A DNA stretch of 64,000 nt, taken from Bradyrhizobium forestalis (GTDB lineage Bacteria > Pseudomonadota > Alphaproteobacteria > Rhizobiales > Xanthobacteraceae). A model generated the notes under the pieces. It was not told the DNA's origin, did not search any database, and saw only the letters and a list, made by a program, of their open reading frames with translations. Of the stretch, positions 45,773 to 55,246 are shown piece by piece; within the stretch, counting starts at the first letter, position 1; the number at the start of each line of letters is the position of its first letter. The stretch covers positions 1-64,000 of the forward strand of contig NZ_PGVG01000031.1 of the NCBI RefSeq assembly GCF_002795245.1. Direction: 5' to 3'. The position numbers and the translations under genes are program-made.

Positions 45773-46955
45773 TGCACGATTCCATAAGCAAGCGCCGAGC
45801 CTCCACGGCCTCGCCATAGGTGAGTTGAAGCGATCGCGCGCCCGCGACAATCCGCTTCAAGGCGAAGAAGCCGGCCTGCGACAGCCTTCCGTCAGCAGCA
45901 AACGCATTCTCGATGAGCCGCTTCATCGAATCCAACGGATCTATCGCGGTCAGTTGGGCCGGACCGCTCGCGACCCGGTTCAAGAAGATGATCCAGCGTG
46001 CGGAAACGCATTGGTTCTGCGCATCCGGAATGGGGACGTACCGCACCCGAACGCCGTCGCAGCGGCAATGCGTCGCGTCGTACCGATCGCCATGTAGTCG
46101 CGACAGCAAGTCCCACGATCCCTCCTTGAGGGTGAGAGCAAACGGGATTCCGCAGATCGTTCCATCAGCGCCAACCAGCGCAACGTCATCGCCAGCGTAC
46201 TGAAGTCCGGCGTCGACCAGCTGCAGCGTGAGGGTGGACTTTCCAGCTCCCGGCTGGCCGCATAGCAGCAGGCCCATGCCGTCTTTCACGAGAGAAGCGG
46301 CATGAAGGGAGAAGACCCAACGATTGCTTCGAATAAGCCGCTCGGTGACGCGAGCCTTGATCGTAGGGGCCAGTGCTTCGACGTCACATCTGGAAATGCT
46401 GGAATCCTCTCCGCGCAAGATCACTTGCTCGTCCAGCATCATTGCCTCGATCTCGATGTCGCCCTCGCCGCCCTGCTCCGAAACGCAAAATGGCGAAAGC
46501 AACCGCCCCAAGAGCTCCCGATTTGCAGCCCGAACGCTTATTCTGTGCCGACCTAGATTCGCTGAGAAGACACAGTCGGTCGGCATTCGCCAATCGACTT
46601 CGAGCAACGCTCGATCGATCCAGACATTTACGACCTGTCGCGTGAACTGGCGTGCCGTGTTCCCGTCAATGCCCAGCGCCGCAAGCCCCCGATAAATGTC
46701 CTCCAGAGAGGCGCCTTGCGCCAACTTACACCAAATGAATGCCCCTACTCGGTCGAGTTCAAAGATCTTCTGCCCCGCCTCGCTGAACAGCATTGATCGA
46801 CCGTCGAGCAGCGCGAACACCGCATCCGGAGCCGGTCTCAACACCATCTCTGCCGACGATCTTTCCAGCACGGCTTCCACCCATGTGAGCAAATCTGCCT
46901 CGCCCTGTACCGGTGAGGCGGCGACAGCGTCCGGGATGCGCTGTTGTCGCGGCAC
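45759..46955 (-). CDS. PqqD-HprK-like fused kinase
   Basis: 398 residues from GTG 46955; the start is uncertain (M37 is an alternative). Residues about 37-120 resemble PqqD, with AGQKIFELDRVGAFIWCKLAQGASL. The C-terminal half is HPr kinase-like: P-loop LLLCGQPGAGKSTLTLQL (near 230-247) and YAGDDVALV. PqqD domains bind peptides and HprK phosphorylates serine, so a peptide- or protein-directed kinase is suggested. The next gene downstream overlaps and encodes a nucleotidyltransferase-fold protein; an 81-residue protein gene precedes it. No lasso peptide cyclase or protease genes are seen. Confidence 0.75.
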   Translation of the reverse strand: MPRQQRIPDAVAASPVQGEADLLTWVEAVLERSSAEMVLRPAPDAVFALLDGRSMLFSEAGQKIFELDRVGAFIWCKLAQGASLEDIYRGLAALGIDGNTARQFTRQVVNVWIDRALLEVDWRMPTDCVFSANLGRHRISVRAANRELLGRLLSPFCVSEQGGEGDIEIEAMMLDEQVILRGEDSSISRCDVEALAPTIKARVTERLIRSNRWVFSLHAASLVKDGMGLLLCGQPGAGKSTLTLQLVDAGLQYAGDDVALVGADGTICGIPFALTLKEGSWDLLSRLHGDRYDATHCRCDGVRVRYVPIPDAQNQCVSARWIIFLNRVASGPAQLTAIDPLDSMKRLIENAFAADGRLSQAGFFALKRIVAGARSLQLTYGEAVEARRLLMESCNGGA

Positions 46956-47069
46956 CCGACAAGCTGACGGCCGCCGCCTGCGACATTCAATCTAGGTGGC
47001 GCCGCGACTCCCGTTCAGCCGAGCACACGCCACCCGGTCGGGCTCGTTTCGATATGTCAATCCGGCCGG

Positions 47070-47315
47070 TCATGCCGCGAGTTGACCGTCCTTGCCCCCT
47101 TCTTGCGGAGAAATGTTCAACACCTGCTCTCCAAGAAGGCTCGCCCTCGTGATCAACCGATGAGCATCCAATAGGTACCGATAAGCTTCGCGATCGGCAC
47201 TCCGCTCTCTCAGAATGCGCTCCTTCTCGCCAATGCTTACCAATTCCGCGCGCATCTGAGCCAACTGCGGCGTTTCCGAGGTGAGGTTGCACTCGCTAAG
47301 AATTAATTCCCACAT
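47070..47315 (-). CDS. Small unknown protein upstream of the kinase
   Basis: 81 residues, ATG 47315 with GGAGGAG just upstream. Predicted helical, charged (QLAQMRAELVSIGEKERIL, then ADREAYRYLLDAHRLI), ending KDGQLAA. No signal peptide or Cys. It lies 114 bp before the kinase gene in the same direction and may be its substrate or partner; no family recognised. Confidence 0.6.
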   Translation of the reverse strand: MWELILSECNLTSETPQLAQMRAELVSIGEKERILRERSADREAYRYLLDAHRLITRASLLGEQVLNISPQEGGKDGQLAA

Positions 47316-48021
47316 CGTCTCCTCCAGCCGAAGAAACCAGGACGAGTTTAGCTTACGTGATCGGCAGCAATTAACAACGAGATTTACATATTTAGGTTAT
47401 AATCAAAATTTGTTTCACATTTGAACCTGACGCGACCATTCAATACCACGGGCAAACCGCAGCACGCGCCGAGCCGGCATCGAGAATGAAGGCTGCAGAA
47501 GCTTGCGAGCAAAAGCACTGACATTTTTCGGCGACGCACCGCGTCGCGTAAAAAAATATATCGGCCGAGAGTCGTAAATCGCACCGACAGGGCAAATTTT
47601 AATTTGCACATTAAATGCAAACAGAGAATAGTTAACGAGCTGCACCGAGGGGAGTGACACCAGTGATCCGGTTGGCTGATCTGTCCGTCGAGAGGGAAAT
47701 AATGGTTTCACTGCAGGGGGAATATTCCGCACGAAGTCGCAAGGATTTTGACACGACAATTGTTAGGAGCCTCCCAGAAGCTTTCGGTTGAGGTCGGACA
47801 TCATTCAGCATTCAGCGTTGCCGCGCGAAAGCCGGCGGTATCCCAAGAATTCGCCAAGCAGGAATCCGGTCGGTTGGAGAAGCGTCGTCACGAGCAAGCT
47901 GCCCTTTGCTCGAACAACGACCCCCAGGTGCGATGCCCCCCCAAGTCACCCGCACCGACGAGAGCGCACTCCAGCCGACCGGCCCTTTTTCTCGACAAAT
48001 ACGTGTTTCAGGGAGGCTCGT
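47316..48021. other. Intergenic region with AT-rich elements and palindrome
   Basis: About 700 bp without a supported gene. AT-rich tracts lie at 47368-47425 and near 47590-47640. The first should hold the promoter of the leftward 81-residue gene. The second has the palindrome GCAAATT-TT-AATTTGC (47592-47607). A GC-rich part to the right leads into the small gene at 48022. Confidence 0.5.
47592..47607. promoter_or_regulatory. 16-bp palindrome in AT-rich region
   Basis: Arms GCAAATT and AATTTGC around TT, perfect; followed by ACATTAAATGC. A candidate operator in the region between the leftward kinase unit and the rightward small gene. Confidence 0.4.
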
Positions 48022-48237
48022 ATGGGCATGATCATGGTCAAGTGTCCGCAAACCGGTCGCGCGATTCCTACCGGCATCAAATCCGATCGTGAGACTTTCC
48101 TGCGAAGCATCGTGTTTTTCGGCAATACGCGTTGTCCGATCTGTCAGGCCAATCACAACTGGTTCGCCCGCGAGGCCTGGGTCGAAGAGCCAATCGTCCG
48201 GACCGCGGAGGTCCTTCGCGCAGCTCCCTCGTGCTGA
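48022..48237 (+). CDS. Small conserved protein with CPxC-like motif
   Basis: 71 residues from ATG 48022 with GGGAGG upstream; the open frame further upstream is not coding-like. MGMIMVKCPQTGRAIPTG and NTRCPICQANHNWF suggest a small metal-binding (zinc-ribbon-like) protein. I associate this type with Bradyrhizobium genomes. No function known. Confidence 0.75.
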   Translation: MGMIMVKCPQTGRAIPTGIKSDRETFLRSIVFFGNTRCPICQANHNWFAREAWVEEPIVRTAEVLRAAPSC

Positions 48238-48901
48238 TGCGACTGACGCGTCCCTTTCAGAGAGTGCGCCCAATTCATATTTTCCGATTCACGCATTTTG
48301 TTGCAGCGCATCAGAATGATGCTCGAAAATATTTCTGCGTACCGTCGTAAACCGAACGGACGGCTCGGGGAGCCATCGCTTAGACGTTATTGGGACGTCA
48401 TCACAAATCCGAGCTTTCCATCACGGATTCGGCACGGGCCTGTTGGGGGTGTTGTAGTGAGTAGTGGGGTTTGTAGCCTGGCTGTTCTGCGTCACACAGC
48501 GATCGAGCTCGTTAGCTTGCTCGCCCAATTGCAGCGGCTCCGAGAGAAAGTTCGAAGGGCGGAAGTACGGCGCTCGAGAGAAGGATGGCGGTCCGTGCCG
48601 GCATCGCGCCCACGAAGGCCCCGAGCAACGAGGTACCGCACGCGGATGTAACCGGCGTGCCCCTGACCAAGATCACCTGCGAGCGCTATATTCTGCCGCT
48701 GCTCCAGCGGTGTCTGCCGTTCAAGCCCGTATCGAGCCGGGCCATGCGATGACTTGCCCCGACATCACAAGGCCGTTGCGCCCGCCCTCCTTGGTGGCCG
48801 AAATCGGGTTCGTCGCGATCGCAGACTCCTCATCGCAACTTGACTCAGGCTGGAGGTTGGCTGCTAATCGCCAGTCTCGAGGCTAGTTCGTTTTCGGCAG
48901 C
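48238..48901. other. Region without a convincing gene; possible short ORF
   Basis: About 660 bp. A 55-codon frame (48585-48752, plus strand; ends FKPVSSRAMR) looks coding-like in composition but lacks a spaced ribosome site and any relation I recognise. It could be a gene remnant. Other frames here are poor. Confidence 0.35.
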
Positions 48902-49552
48902 ATGAAGATCCGACGCAGCTGCTCAGAGCAAGGCAACGTATTCCCGGACATCGCTGCCGCCTTCCGGCGTCTCGGTACATTGTGGCGCAAGCACCTGGAA
49001 CACGAGCTTCCGGACAGGCAAATGCAGCATCGAAGCCGAAACGTGATCGGCGCCGTCATCGCGTTCCTGAGCCTCATGCTGCTTGCCATGTGCGCCGGAG
49101 CCGCAGCCGTCGTGATGCAGTTCAGGTCCATGAAATCAGAGATCGCTTACCTGCAACGTGAGGTGCTATCTCTGAAGGAACGGTTGACGCGCATCGATCA
49201 GGCTGAGAGGGCCAGGCAGCTCGAGAAAGCGAACACCGAGCGGGCCAAGTCTGGAAACAATAAGTCTGGCGACAACAAGTCCGGAGACATGGCGCAAGAA
49301 TCAGCCCTAAATCTCTCGGCCGACGAGATTCGGCTCATACGAGACTACATCAAGCCAGCTCAGTCAGCGGATCCGGCAGGTACGCCCATGAACGTGGGTG
49401 ATCCCATCACTGGCCCAACCATTCCCCTTCCTTCTCCTCTCACAGAGAAGGTGCCCAGATTGATCGGGGCCAGGTTTGCAATCCGCAACGGTGCGATCAT
49501 CATCGTCAAACGGGACAGCCGTCGGGCTGACGCTGTGCTGGGGCCGAACTAG
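48902..49552 (+). CDS. Membrane-anchored coiled-coil protein of unknown function
   Basis: 216 residues: cytosolic N-terminus (about 1-45), one membrane helix (NVIGAVIAFLSLMLLAMCAGAA, about 47-70), a coiled coil (MKSEIAYLQREVLSLKERL), a Ser/Lys-rich linker with repeated SGDNKSGD, and a conserved-looking C-terminus (GARFAIRNGAIIIVKRDSRRADAVLGPN). Probably periplasmic. No family recognised; I think similar proteins occur in Bradyrhizobium. The start is uncertain as no good ribosome site precedes it. Convergent with tadD. Confidence 0.7.
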   Translation: MKIRRSCSEQGNVFPDIAAAFRRLGTLWRKHLEHELPDRQMQHRSRNVIGAVIAFLSLMLLAMCAGAAAVVMQFRSMKSEIAYLQREVLSLKERLTRIDQAERARQLEKANTERAKSGNNKSGDNKSGDMAQESALNLSADEIRLIRDYIKPAQSADPAGTPMNVGDPITGPTIPLPSPLTEKVPRLIGARFAIRNGAIIIVKRDSRRADAVLGPN

Positions 49553-49652
49553 GCTTGACTGCCGGCACAGTGCGACCCCTCGATGCCCTAAACTGTCGGC
49601 TACGGCGCTCCGATCTCGAACGGGCCTTCGACCGGTCCGTGGTCGGTTCTTC

Positions 49653-50189
49653 TTACGGCTGATTGTTTGGCGGCCTTTCAATGAAGCGCCGGCTGCCGTT
49701 GAGAAGCTCAAGGTTATTGGCGATCACCGGGTTGCCTGGATCGAGCGAATAGGCCTTCTCAAACTTTCGCCGCGCCGCGCTCAGATTGCCGCGCAGCATG
49801 TACGAATATCCCTGGTCATTCAGGACCTGCACGGTTTCGCCGCCCAGCCGGATCGCTTGGGCATAGGCCTGGTCAGCCAGGTCAAACCGACGTATCCGGT
49901 CATAACTCGCAGCCAACCCGACCCAAGCGGTCACGTCCTTGGGCGACTTCTCCACGCCGTCCTTGAAGTAGCGTTGTGCAATCCCGTAATTGCCGCGGTT
50001 GAAATGCTCCAGGCCCAGCCGTACGGGCTCGTCCGAGGGATAATATTTGACGTCGGTCGGCTCCTGCACGGGGTCCCCGCCAGGCGGCTCGACAGGAGCC
50101 ACGACGGCGGCATCCCTCAGGGTCTGATCACACCCCGCAAGGCCGATCCCCAACCAGCAACAGGTCAGCATGAAGATGATACGCCGCAT
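49653..50189 (-). CDS. tadD: Tad pilus TPR lipoprotein TadD
   Basis: 178 residues from ATG 50189 with GGGG upstream. Lipoprotein signal with lipobox GLAGC, then TPR repeats: VRLGLEHFNRGNYGIAQRYFKDGVEKSP, DVTAWVGLAASYDRIRRF, VQVLNDQGYSYMLRGN. TadD is the pilotin-like lipoprotein for the secretin of Tad pili. It follows the small lipoprotein and CpaC genes in a leftward unit. Confidence 0.85.
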   Translation of the reverse strand: MRRIIFMLTCCWLGIGLAGCDQTLRDAAVVAPVEPPGGDPVQEPTDVKYYPSDEPVRLGLEHFNRGNYGIAQRYFKDGVEKSPKDVTAWVGLAASYDRIRRFDLADQAYAQAIRLGGETVQVLNDQGYSYMLRGNLSAARRKFEKAYSLDPGNPVIANNLELLNGSRRFIERPPNNQP

Positions 50190-50272
50190 AAACCCCAATC
50201 CCCCGCGCGGCCCAGTAGACTCACTGCACCGTTCGTAAAAAAATCACCGCTAATTTTACTTACCAAAACCAG

Positions 50273-50671
50273 TTACCTATTCGCCGCGCCCCCAACCGGA
50301 ACTGATACTCCAGCAGTCGATCCAGCCCCCAATCCTTCTATGTTGACGTTCTGGGTTGGGGCAGTCCGCACGCCCATCTGTTTCGTCGCATCGCCAATGT
50401 CGGGAAGCTGATCCACCGGCTGTTTCGTGTTGCCATAGCGCGTCACGGCGGAACCCACGCGCCGAGCGTCGTATGCGATCCTGCGATCACCGACGTTGCG
50501 CGGCCAGGGATGGATTGTGTGGGTGACGGCGTTGACCTCCTTGGCATTGCCGGCACTCATCGTGATGGTGTCGGAACGCTGGAAATAGCGGTCCACCTCG
50601 TCATGACCGGCCACCCCGTAACATCCCCCGAGCAGCAGGGGTGCGAACAGAACCAGATACCTGATGGTCAT
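50273..50671 (-). CDS. Small lipoprotein of the Tad locus (CpaD-like)
   Basis: 132 residues with lipoprotein signal (YLVLFAPLLLGGC, lipobox LGGC). SDTITMSAGNAKEVNAVTHTIHPWPRNVG resembles the Tad-associated CpaD-type proteins of rhizobia. 14 bp after cpaC. Probably helps the outer-membrane secretin. Confidence 0.7.
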   Translation of the reverse strand: MTIRYLVLFAPLLLGGCYGVAGHDEVDRYFQRSDTITMSAGNAKEVNAVTHTIHPWPRNVGDRRIAYDARRVGSAVTRYGNTKQPVDQLPDIGDATKQMGVRTAPTQNVNIEGLGAGSTAGVSVPVGGAANR

Positions 50672-50685
50672 CTCCCGCTTCCTTC

Positions 50686-52341
50686 TCAGTTAAGCGTTTT
50701 TACGACCGGCTGATTCGCAGCGGCCGGTGCTGGAACGGTCGCGGTGACCTCGGGAGCGATGATGTGACCATAGGGTCCTTTCACGTCGCCGCCGGAATTG
50801 ACGTAGTCATTGTAACGCTTGCGGACTTCCATCTGGCCGTTGAGGAAGAAATCGACGTCGTTGGCCGGAAGGCGGGAGTCGAGCGGCGACGCCAGTTGCT
50901 GACCGGGTGCAGCCGGTGCGACCAGGCGCGGCGTCACGATGATGACGAGATCGGTCTCCTCCTGCTGGTACGACTTGCTGCTGAACAAGGCTCCAAGCAC
51001 GGGTACCGAGCCAATCCAGGGCAATTGCGAAACGTCCTGACGGTTGCGGGTTTGCAGCAGGCCGGCGATCGCAAAGCTCTGACCATCCCGCAATTCCACC
51101 GTCGTGCGCGCATCGCGGCGGGTCAATGCTGGAACGGTCGTGCCCTGAATCGTCACCGCATTGGCGAAATCAAGCTCACTGACCGACGGCTCCACCCGAA
51201 GGTTGATCACGCCCCGCGAGAGGACGGTAGGGACGAAGGCCAGTTCGACACCGAACTTCTTGTAGTCGATGGTGATGGTGGGAAAGCCGTTCGCCGTCGT
51301 GTTCGGTATCGGCACTGGAAATTCACCACCGGCCAGGAAGCGAGCCGCATCGCCGGAAAGCGTGGTCAGGTTTGGCTCCGCCAGCCGTCGTGCCAGTCCT
51401 TTGGTTTCCAGCGCCGAGATCAATAGGTCTACCGACCCCCCATTGCTGGTTCGGACGATGCTGGTCAACAAGCTTCCGAACGGGACCGGAGCTATGCCGC
51501 CCGCGGTTCCCAAGAGCGTGCCCGCCGTTCCGAGTATCGGAAGACTGCCGGTAGGCGACGCACCAACAGGTGTGCCGCCGGTATTACCAATGGGGTTTTG
51601 GACCGTATTGATACCGCCGATCGGACGACGGCCCGTTGCGGCAGTGGCACCACCACGCCCCGTGTTCGCGACATTGGTTCCATTGGCGTTCGCCGCGTAC
51701 AGGTTCACGCCGAGGTCGCGGCCGGCATCCCGGGTGACCTCGAGAAAGCGCACCTCCAGCATCACCTGCTGCGGCGCCGCGACGCTCATCGCATTGACGA
51801 CGACGCCGCCTTTCGCGACCGTGCTGGTGGCGATCGCCATGGCGCGCTCCGCCGTAACCGCGTCGGCCGCGGTTCCGCTAAGCACCACCTGGCCCTCGGA
51901 AGCCGACACGCGGATACCCTGCCCGCCGGTGCTGGACCGGATGTTCTGCTGCAAATTGCCCGTATCGATCACGACCTCGACGTCGAGGATCCCGATCTGC
52001 TTCATCGACGAATCAAACAGGATGACGTTGGTGGTGCCCGTCTGCTTGCCCTGGACATAGATGAGGTGATCGCTCAGCGACTTCACGTCGACGATGTCGG
52101 GCGAGCCCGCGACAATCGTTGCGAAAGGCGTATCGACCTTGAAGGTGCGTGACTTGTTGACGACCACCTTGACCCGCTGGACGTCGCTCATTTCGCTGAC
52201 GAAGACGCCGCCGGAGGAGCCACGCCGGTCTGCAGCCGTCGCGCGGTCAGCGGACGCAAACGAGGCGAGCGCCGCGCCGAGACCGATCACGCTGAAGGCG
52301 AGAAGCCCTCCTACCTTGCCCGAAATGCAACCGCCACCCAT
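50686..52341 (-). CDS. cpaC: Tad pilus secretin CpaC
   Basis: 551 residues. N-terminal signal (LLAFSVIGLGAALASFASA), a pilus-assembly N-domain with VVVNKSRTFKVDTPFATIVAGSPDI, a BON-like segment (GQGIRVSASEGQVVLSGTA), a long Gly/Pro-rich insertion (about 220-295), then the secretin domain with LISALETKGLARRLAEPNLTTLSG, AGGEFPVPIP and LPWIGSVPVLGALFSSKSYQQEETDLVIIVTPRLV. Forms the outer-membrane channel for the Flp pilus. Confidence 0.93.
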   Translation of the reverse strand: MGGGCISGKVGGLLAFSVIGLGAALASFASADRATAADRRGSSGGVFVSEMSDVQRVKVVVNKSRTFKVDTPFATIVAGSPDIVDVKSLSDHLIYVQGKQTGTTNVILFDSSMKQIGILDVEVVIDTGNLQQNIRSSTGGQGIRVSASEGQVVLSGTAADAVTAERAMAIATSTVAKGGVVVNAMSVAAPQQVMLEVRFLEVTRDAGRDLGVNLYAANANGTNVANTGRGGATAATGRRPIGGINTVQNPIGNTGGTPVGASPTGSLPILGTAGTLLGTAGGIAPVPFGSLLTSIVRTSNGGSVDLLISALETKGLARRLAEPNLTTLSGDAARFLAGGEFPVPIPNTTANGFPTITIDYKKFGVELAFVPTVLSRGVINLRVEPSVSELDFANAVTIQGTTVPALTRRDARTTVELRDGQSFAIAGLLQTRNRQDVSQLPWIGSVPVLGALFSSKSYQQEETDLVIIVTPRLVAPAAPGQQLASPLDSRLPANDVDFFLNGQMEVRKRYNDYVNSGGDVKGPYGHIIAPEVTATVPAPAAANQPVVKTLN

Positions 52342-52926
52342 TCGAGTCCCCCCGCTGCGATCCGCGGCATCCCCGCAAATCTACGTGCTCGATATCCCCA
52401 ACAGTTCCCCTCTGCGCACCACGTCGCAGAGCTTACAAGCTGTCCCACTACAATTCGTTACTTCGTGTTTCCAAGATCATCGTCCTTGATGCTGCCTTCT
52501 TGCAAGACGAGACGCCTACTGTCCTGCCGGAAGCAGCAAAGAAAACTTTCCAATGTTGCGGGCGCGCATCATTTCTCTCCGCAGCTCTGTTCGGAACTAT
52601 GCTGCAGCACAACCATCTTGGCGCGCGCTTCCACATTCGCCCACATCGAATGGCGTCCGCTTGCCGTCTTCAAAAGGCACTTGGCCAGGCGCAGACTGCT
52701 CTGGCGCAGTTCGGTTCCCAAGCGTTTGTCCAGCTCAACATGCGCCGACCCGCGGCAATGTCTGCCAATATGCGTAAGGTATATTGCCATATTTGGTGCT
52801 CGCGCCAATGATGCCCGCACCGTGGAACTCGGCGTGATGGCATGTCTCGGCTTCGCATCCGCCGTCATCGTGATCGCCATCGCCAGGGGCCGGTCGGGTG
52901 TTCATCGGCTGGTGCTCGGGAGTGGG
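52342..52926. other. Intergenic region separating cpaC from the pseudopilin genes
   Basis: About 585 bp without a supported gene. A leftward frame at 52569-52880 (103 codons, ends SEQSCGEK) is open but shows no family and poor start. The region presumably holds the cpaC promoter. It breaks the Tad locus into two transcription units. Confidence 0.45.
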
Positions 52927-53343
52927 CTAGAAGGGAATTTGCGTTGACGCGCTCGGCGCATTGAGCGTCGTGCCCCATATCGGCATCAGCATGGTGAAGC
53001 CGGCTTGAGAAGCGGTCACGGTCAAATTGTTGCCGCTGGATGCCACGGTCAGCGTCGGCGTGAGACCGCCGCGATACAGGAATGGCGCGGCATTCTGCTT
53101 GTCGGCCGTGGACAGGTAATCGGTGGTGCAGCTGGACGGCGACTGGGGCGGGCTCTGAGTTAGGTTAGGCGTGTAGCAGTTGATCATGATCGCCCGAGCC
53201 CCGGCGCTCGCGAGCGTCCGCAAGGACTGCATCGTGATGGCATAGCGTCCGAGATCGAAGATGGCGAAGATCAACATGAAAAGGGACACGAAGACGAGAA
53301 TGAATTCGAACGATGCGACGCCGCGATTGTCGAGCTTTCTCAT
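52927..53343 (-). CDS. TadE-like pseudopilin 2
   Basis: 138 residues. TadE signature RGVASFEFILVFVSLFMLIFAIFDLGRYA at residues 7-35, with the Gly/Val-Ala-x-x-E pseudopilin-like motif; the rest is a small periplasmic domain. The ATG overlaps the tadG stop (TGATG). Minor pilin-like component of the Tad machine. Confidence 0.88.
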   Translation of the reverse strand: MRKLDNRGVASFEFILVFVSLFMLIFAIFDLGRYAITMQSLRTLASAGARAIMINCYTPNLTQSPPQSPSSCTTDYLSTADKQNAAPFLYRGGLTPTLTVASSGNNLTVTASQAGFTMLMPIWGTTLNAPSASTQIPF

Positions 53344-54713
53344 CACTGCACCAAGCGGACGACTTGGGTGTAAGGGACGGTGACCGGGTTACATCCATCC
53401 GTGCTCAAGAAGCCGCCACCGCCCATGGTGAGTGTTTGGGCGATCACTTGTGAACAGGTCGTATTGGTACTTTCTGTCGCTCCGTTCCACGTAACGTCGA
53501 CGTGCGGGAAATACATCGCACCACCCAGCTTAACCGTACCGCCGTTGATGGTGACCTGATTACTGCTCTTGCTCGGTGCCTGATCATCAATCAGAACGCC
53601 GTTCAGATCAGAAGAGAAAGTGTTGGTGTAAGGCGCGGACAGATTAACTACAGCGCCGCCAGAGATAGAAATGCTCGAATCCCCGAGTAATACAAGGGTG
53701 ACCCCTACACCTGTGCCTGCCGGTGGCCAGGGTGTGCAGGCACTGCAGGTGATGGTTCCGCCATTGAATTTTATTGTCCCATTGTAGAAAAAGTACGTGC
53801 CCGGACTAAAATCTACCGCGTTCCCGGTCGTGCACGTTAGGTTGCGGTACAGGTTAGTGCTGCTCGGCGGGGCATTGGGCGTCAACGTACCACTGCATGC
53901 CAAATCGTTTGGCCTCCCGCTCGAGGTCAAGCTGTTGAACGATTCGCTGTCCAATTTGCTAAGCGGATTGTTAGCGTACGGCATAAAGTAGTTGTGCGTC
54001 ACGCCGGGATCAGCGCAGGTGCTGGCCGGACTACAGCCGGTTGCACCCAAGACGGCCCATCCCGACCCGGTGAAAGAGGCAGTGCTGGCAAACTGAACAC
54101 TGGCATCCGACATTATCGGGCAACCCGTGCCGTTGTTGCTGACGTTACCAGAAATTTTAAGAGCCCCTCCGCCCCCGTTCGGATCAGGTCCGAGCGCCAA
54201 GGCGCACACCTTGCTCGGCAGTTCGACCAGAGCGATCGCTTGGGCGGGGATGTTGACGGTGGTCAAACCCAGCACCGCCGCCAAGTAGGCCGGCTGTTGC
54301 TGGCTGACCCTGGCGCGAACGGCGTTGCCGCCTCCTGCGGGCGGCGTCGTGAACGCACCCGCACTGTAGCTGCCGATATCGATCTGCACGGCCCGCGAGA
54401 TTCCCGTCGGAAGGCTGGTCGCACAGTTGGTGCCCGGATAGGCCGTGTCGCCGGAGTTGCAGAACCCGTTCTGTGCCGCGAATTCCTTGGCGTGATAGTC
54501 CACTGATGCATCGCAGAGCACACCAGCATTCGCGCATGCAAGCCGCAAGGCGCCCGAATAGGCCGCCGCATCAGCCGCATTCTGCGCATGCTGCCTGGTG
54601 ACGTACCAGGATCCGGCCTCGGCCCCGAGTGCGACCACGCCGATGAGAGGCACCAGGGCGATGACTGTCGCGAATGCGGCCGAGCCTTGCCTGGAACGGA
54701 GCAGACTACGCAT
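53343..54713 (-). CDS. TadG-like pilus assembly protein
   Basis: 456 residues. N-terminal Tad domain: RQGSAAFATVIALVPLIGVVALGAEAGSWYVTRQHAQNAADAAAYSGAL (residues about 8-56), membrane helix and flanking motif, then a long periplasmic Gly/Ser/Thr-rich region with several Cys and a beta-helix-like stretch (FNGGTITCSACTPWPP). No VWA domain motif is seen, unlike classical TadG. It starts 8 bp after the tadE-like gene. Confidence 0.85.
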   Translation of the reverse strand: MRSLLRSRQGSAAFATVIALVPLIGVVALGAEAGSWYVTRQHAQNAADAAAYSGALRLACANAGVLCDASVDYHAKEFAAQNGFCNSGDTAYPGTNCATSLPTGISRAVQIDIGSYSAGAFTTPPAGGGNAVRARVSQQQPAYLAAVLGLTTVNIPAQAIALVELPSKVCALALGPDPNGGGGALKISGNVSNNGTGCPIMSDASVQFASTASFTGSGWAVLGATGCSPASTCADPGVTHNYFMPYANNPLSKLDSESFNSLTSSGRPNDLACSGTLTPNAPPSSTNLYRNLTCTTGNAVDFSPGTYFFYNGTIKFNGGTITCSACTPWPPAGTGVGVTLVLLGDSSISISGGAVVNLSAPYTNTFSSDLNGVLIDDQAPSKSSNQVTINGGTVKLGGAMYFPHVDVTWNGATESTNTTCSQVIAQTLTMGGGGFLSTDGCNPVTVPYTQVVRLVQ

Positions 54714-54721
54714 GAAAACAC

Positions 54722-55240
54722 CTACTGGAAGCGTTCAGAGTAAGGCAGCGTGTACGTACAACTGTTGGGGCACAGCACCGACGTCAACACGATCGGGGCC
54801 AAAGTGACAGTTGTCGAAAAGGTAAAGTACTTGGGAGTCGTACCAAGATTGCCGGAGTTGCAGACAGTGCTTCCGCACATGACCTGGATGTTTCCGATGG
54901 CATATCCTGCGACTGTCGTCTGCAGCGTTGACACCCAGGTCCCCGGGTTCGCCGGGTCGGGCGGACTCTTGTACTGAATATACTGCCCGAAAGAGCGCAG
55001 GGCGGTCCACGCGGAGATGAACCGGAATCCCGCGGCGGCGACGTCGGCGAGCGGCATCAGCAGGAACGACACCAAGAATATGTAAACGAATACTGTCTCG
55101 AACGCGACGGCGCCCCGCTGATCCGCGATAAAAGACCTTCTACGAAGCGCTCGCGTACCTCGCCCGATACTTACGACGTCCGGTCGCGGACTCGGAGCAG
55201 TCGCGATTTGAACCATGTCCACCACAATCGGGCCACGCAT
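54722..55240 (-). CDS. TadE-like pseudopilin 1
   Basis: 172 residues. RGAVAFETVFVYIFLVSFLLMPLADVA (about 42-68) is the TadE hydrophobic signature with the glutamate typical of prepilin-like processing. The start is either ATG 55240 (GGTGAG upstream) or ATG 55216. It lies 6 bp after the methyltransferase-like gene and precedes the tadG-like gene. Confidence 0.85.
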   Translation of the reverse strand: MRGPIVVDMVQIATAPSPRPDVVSIGRGTRALRRRSFIADQRGAVAFETVFVYIFLVSFLLMPLADVAAAGFRFISAWTALRSFGQYIQYKSPPDPANPGTWVSTLQTTVAGYAIGNIQVMCGSTVCNSGNLGTTPKYFTFSTTVTLAPIVLTSVLCPNSCTYTLPYSERFQ

Positions 55241-55246
55241 AGCCGC

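Noticed and set aside
44696-47315. Complete lasso-peptide gene cluster
   Set aside because: PqqD-like and HprK-like parts are present, but no asparagine-synthetase-like cyclase, transglutaminase-like protease or clear precursor is seen.
47788-48021. Upstream extension of the small CPxC protein gene
   Set aside because: The residues before the ATG at 48022 are low-complexity Arg/Pro/Ser and a good ribosome site lies directly before 48022.
52569-52880. 103-codon frame between cpaC and the tadE-like gene
   Set aside because: Poor start region and no recognisable family; kept only as a note in the intergenic entry.
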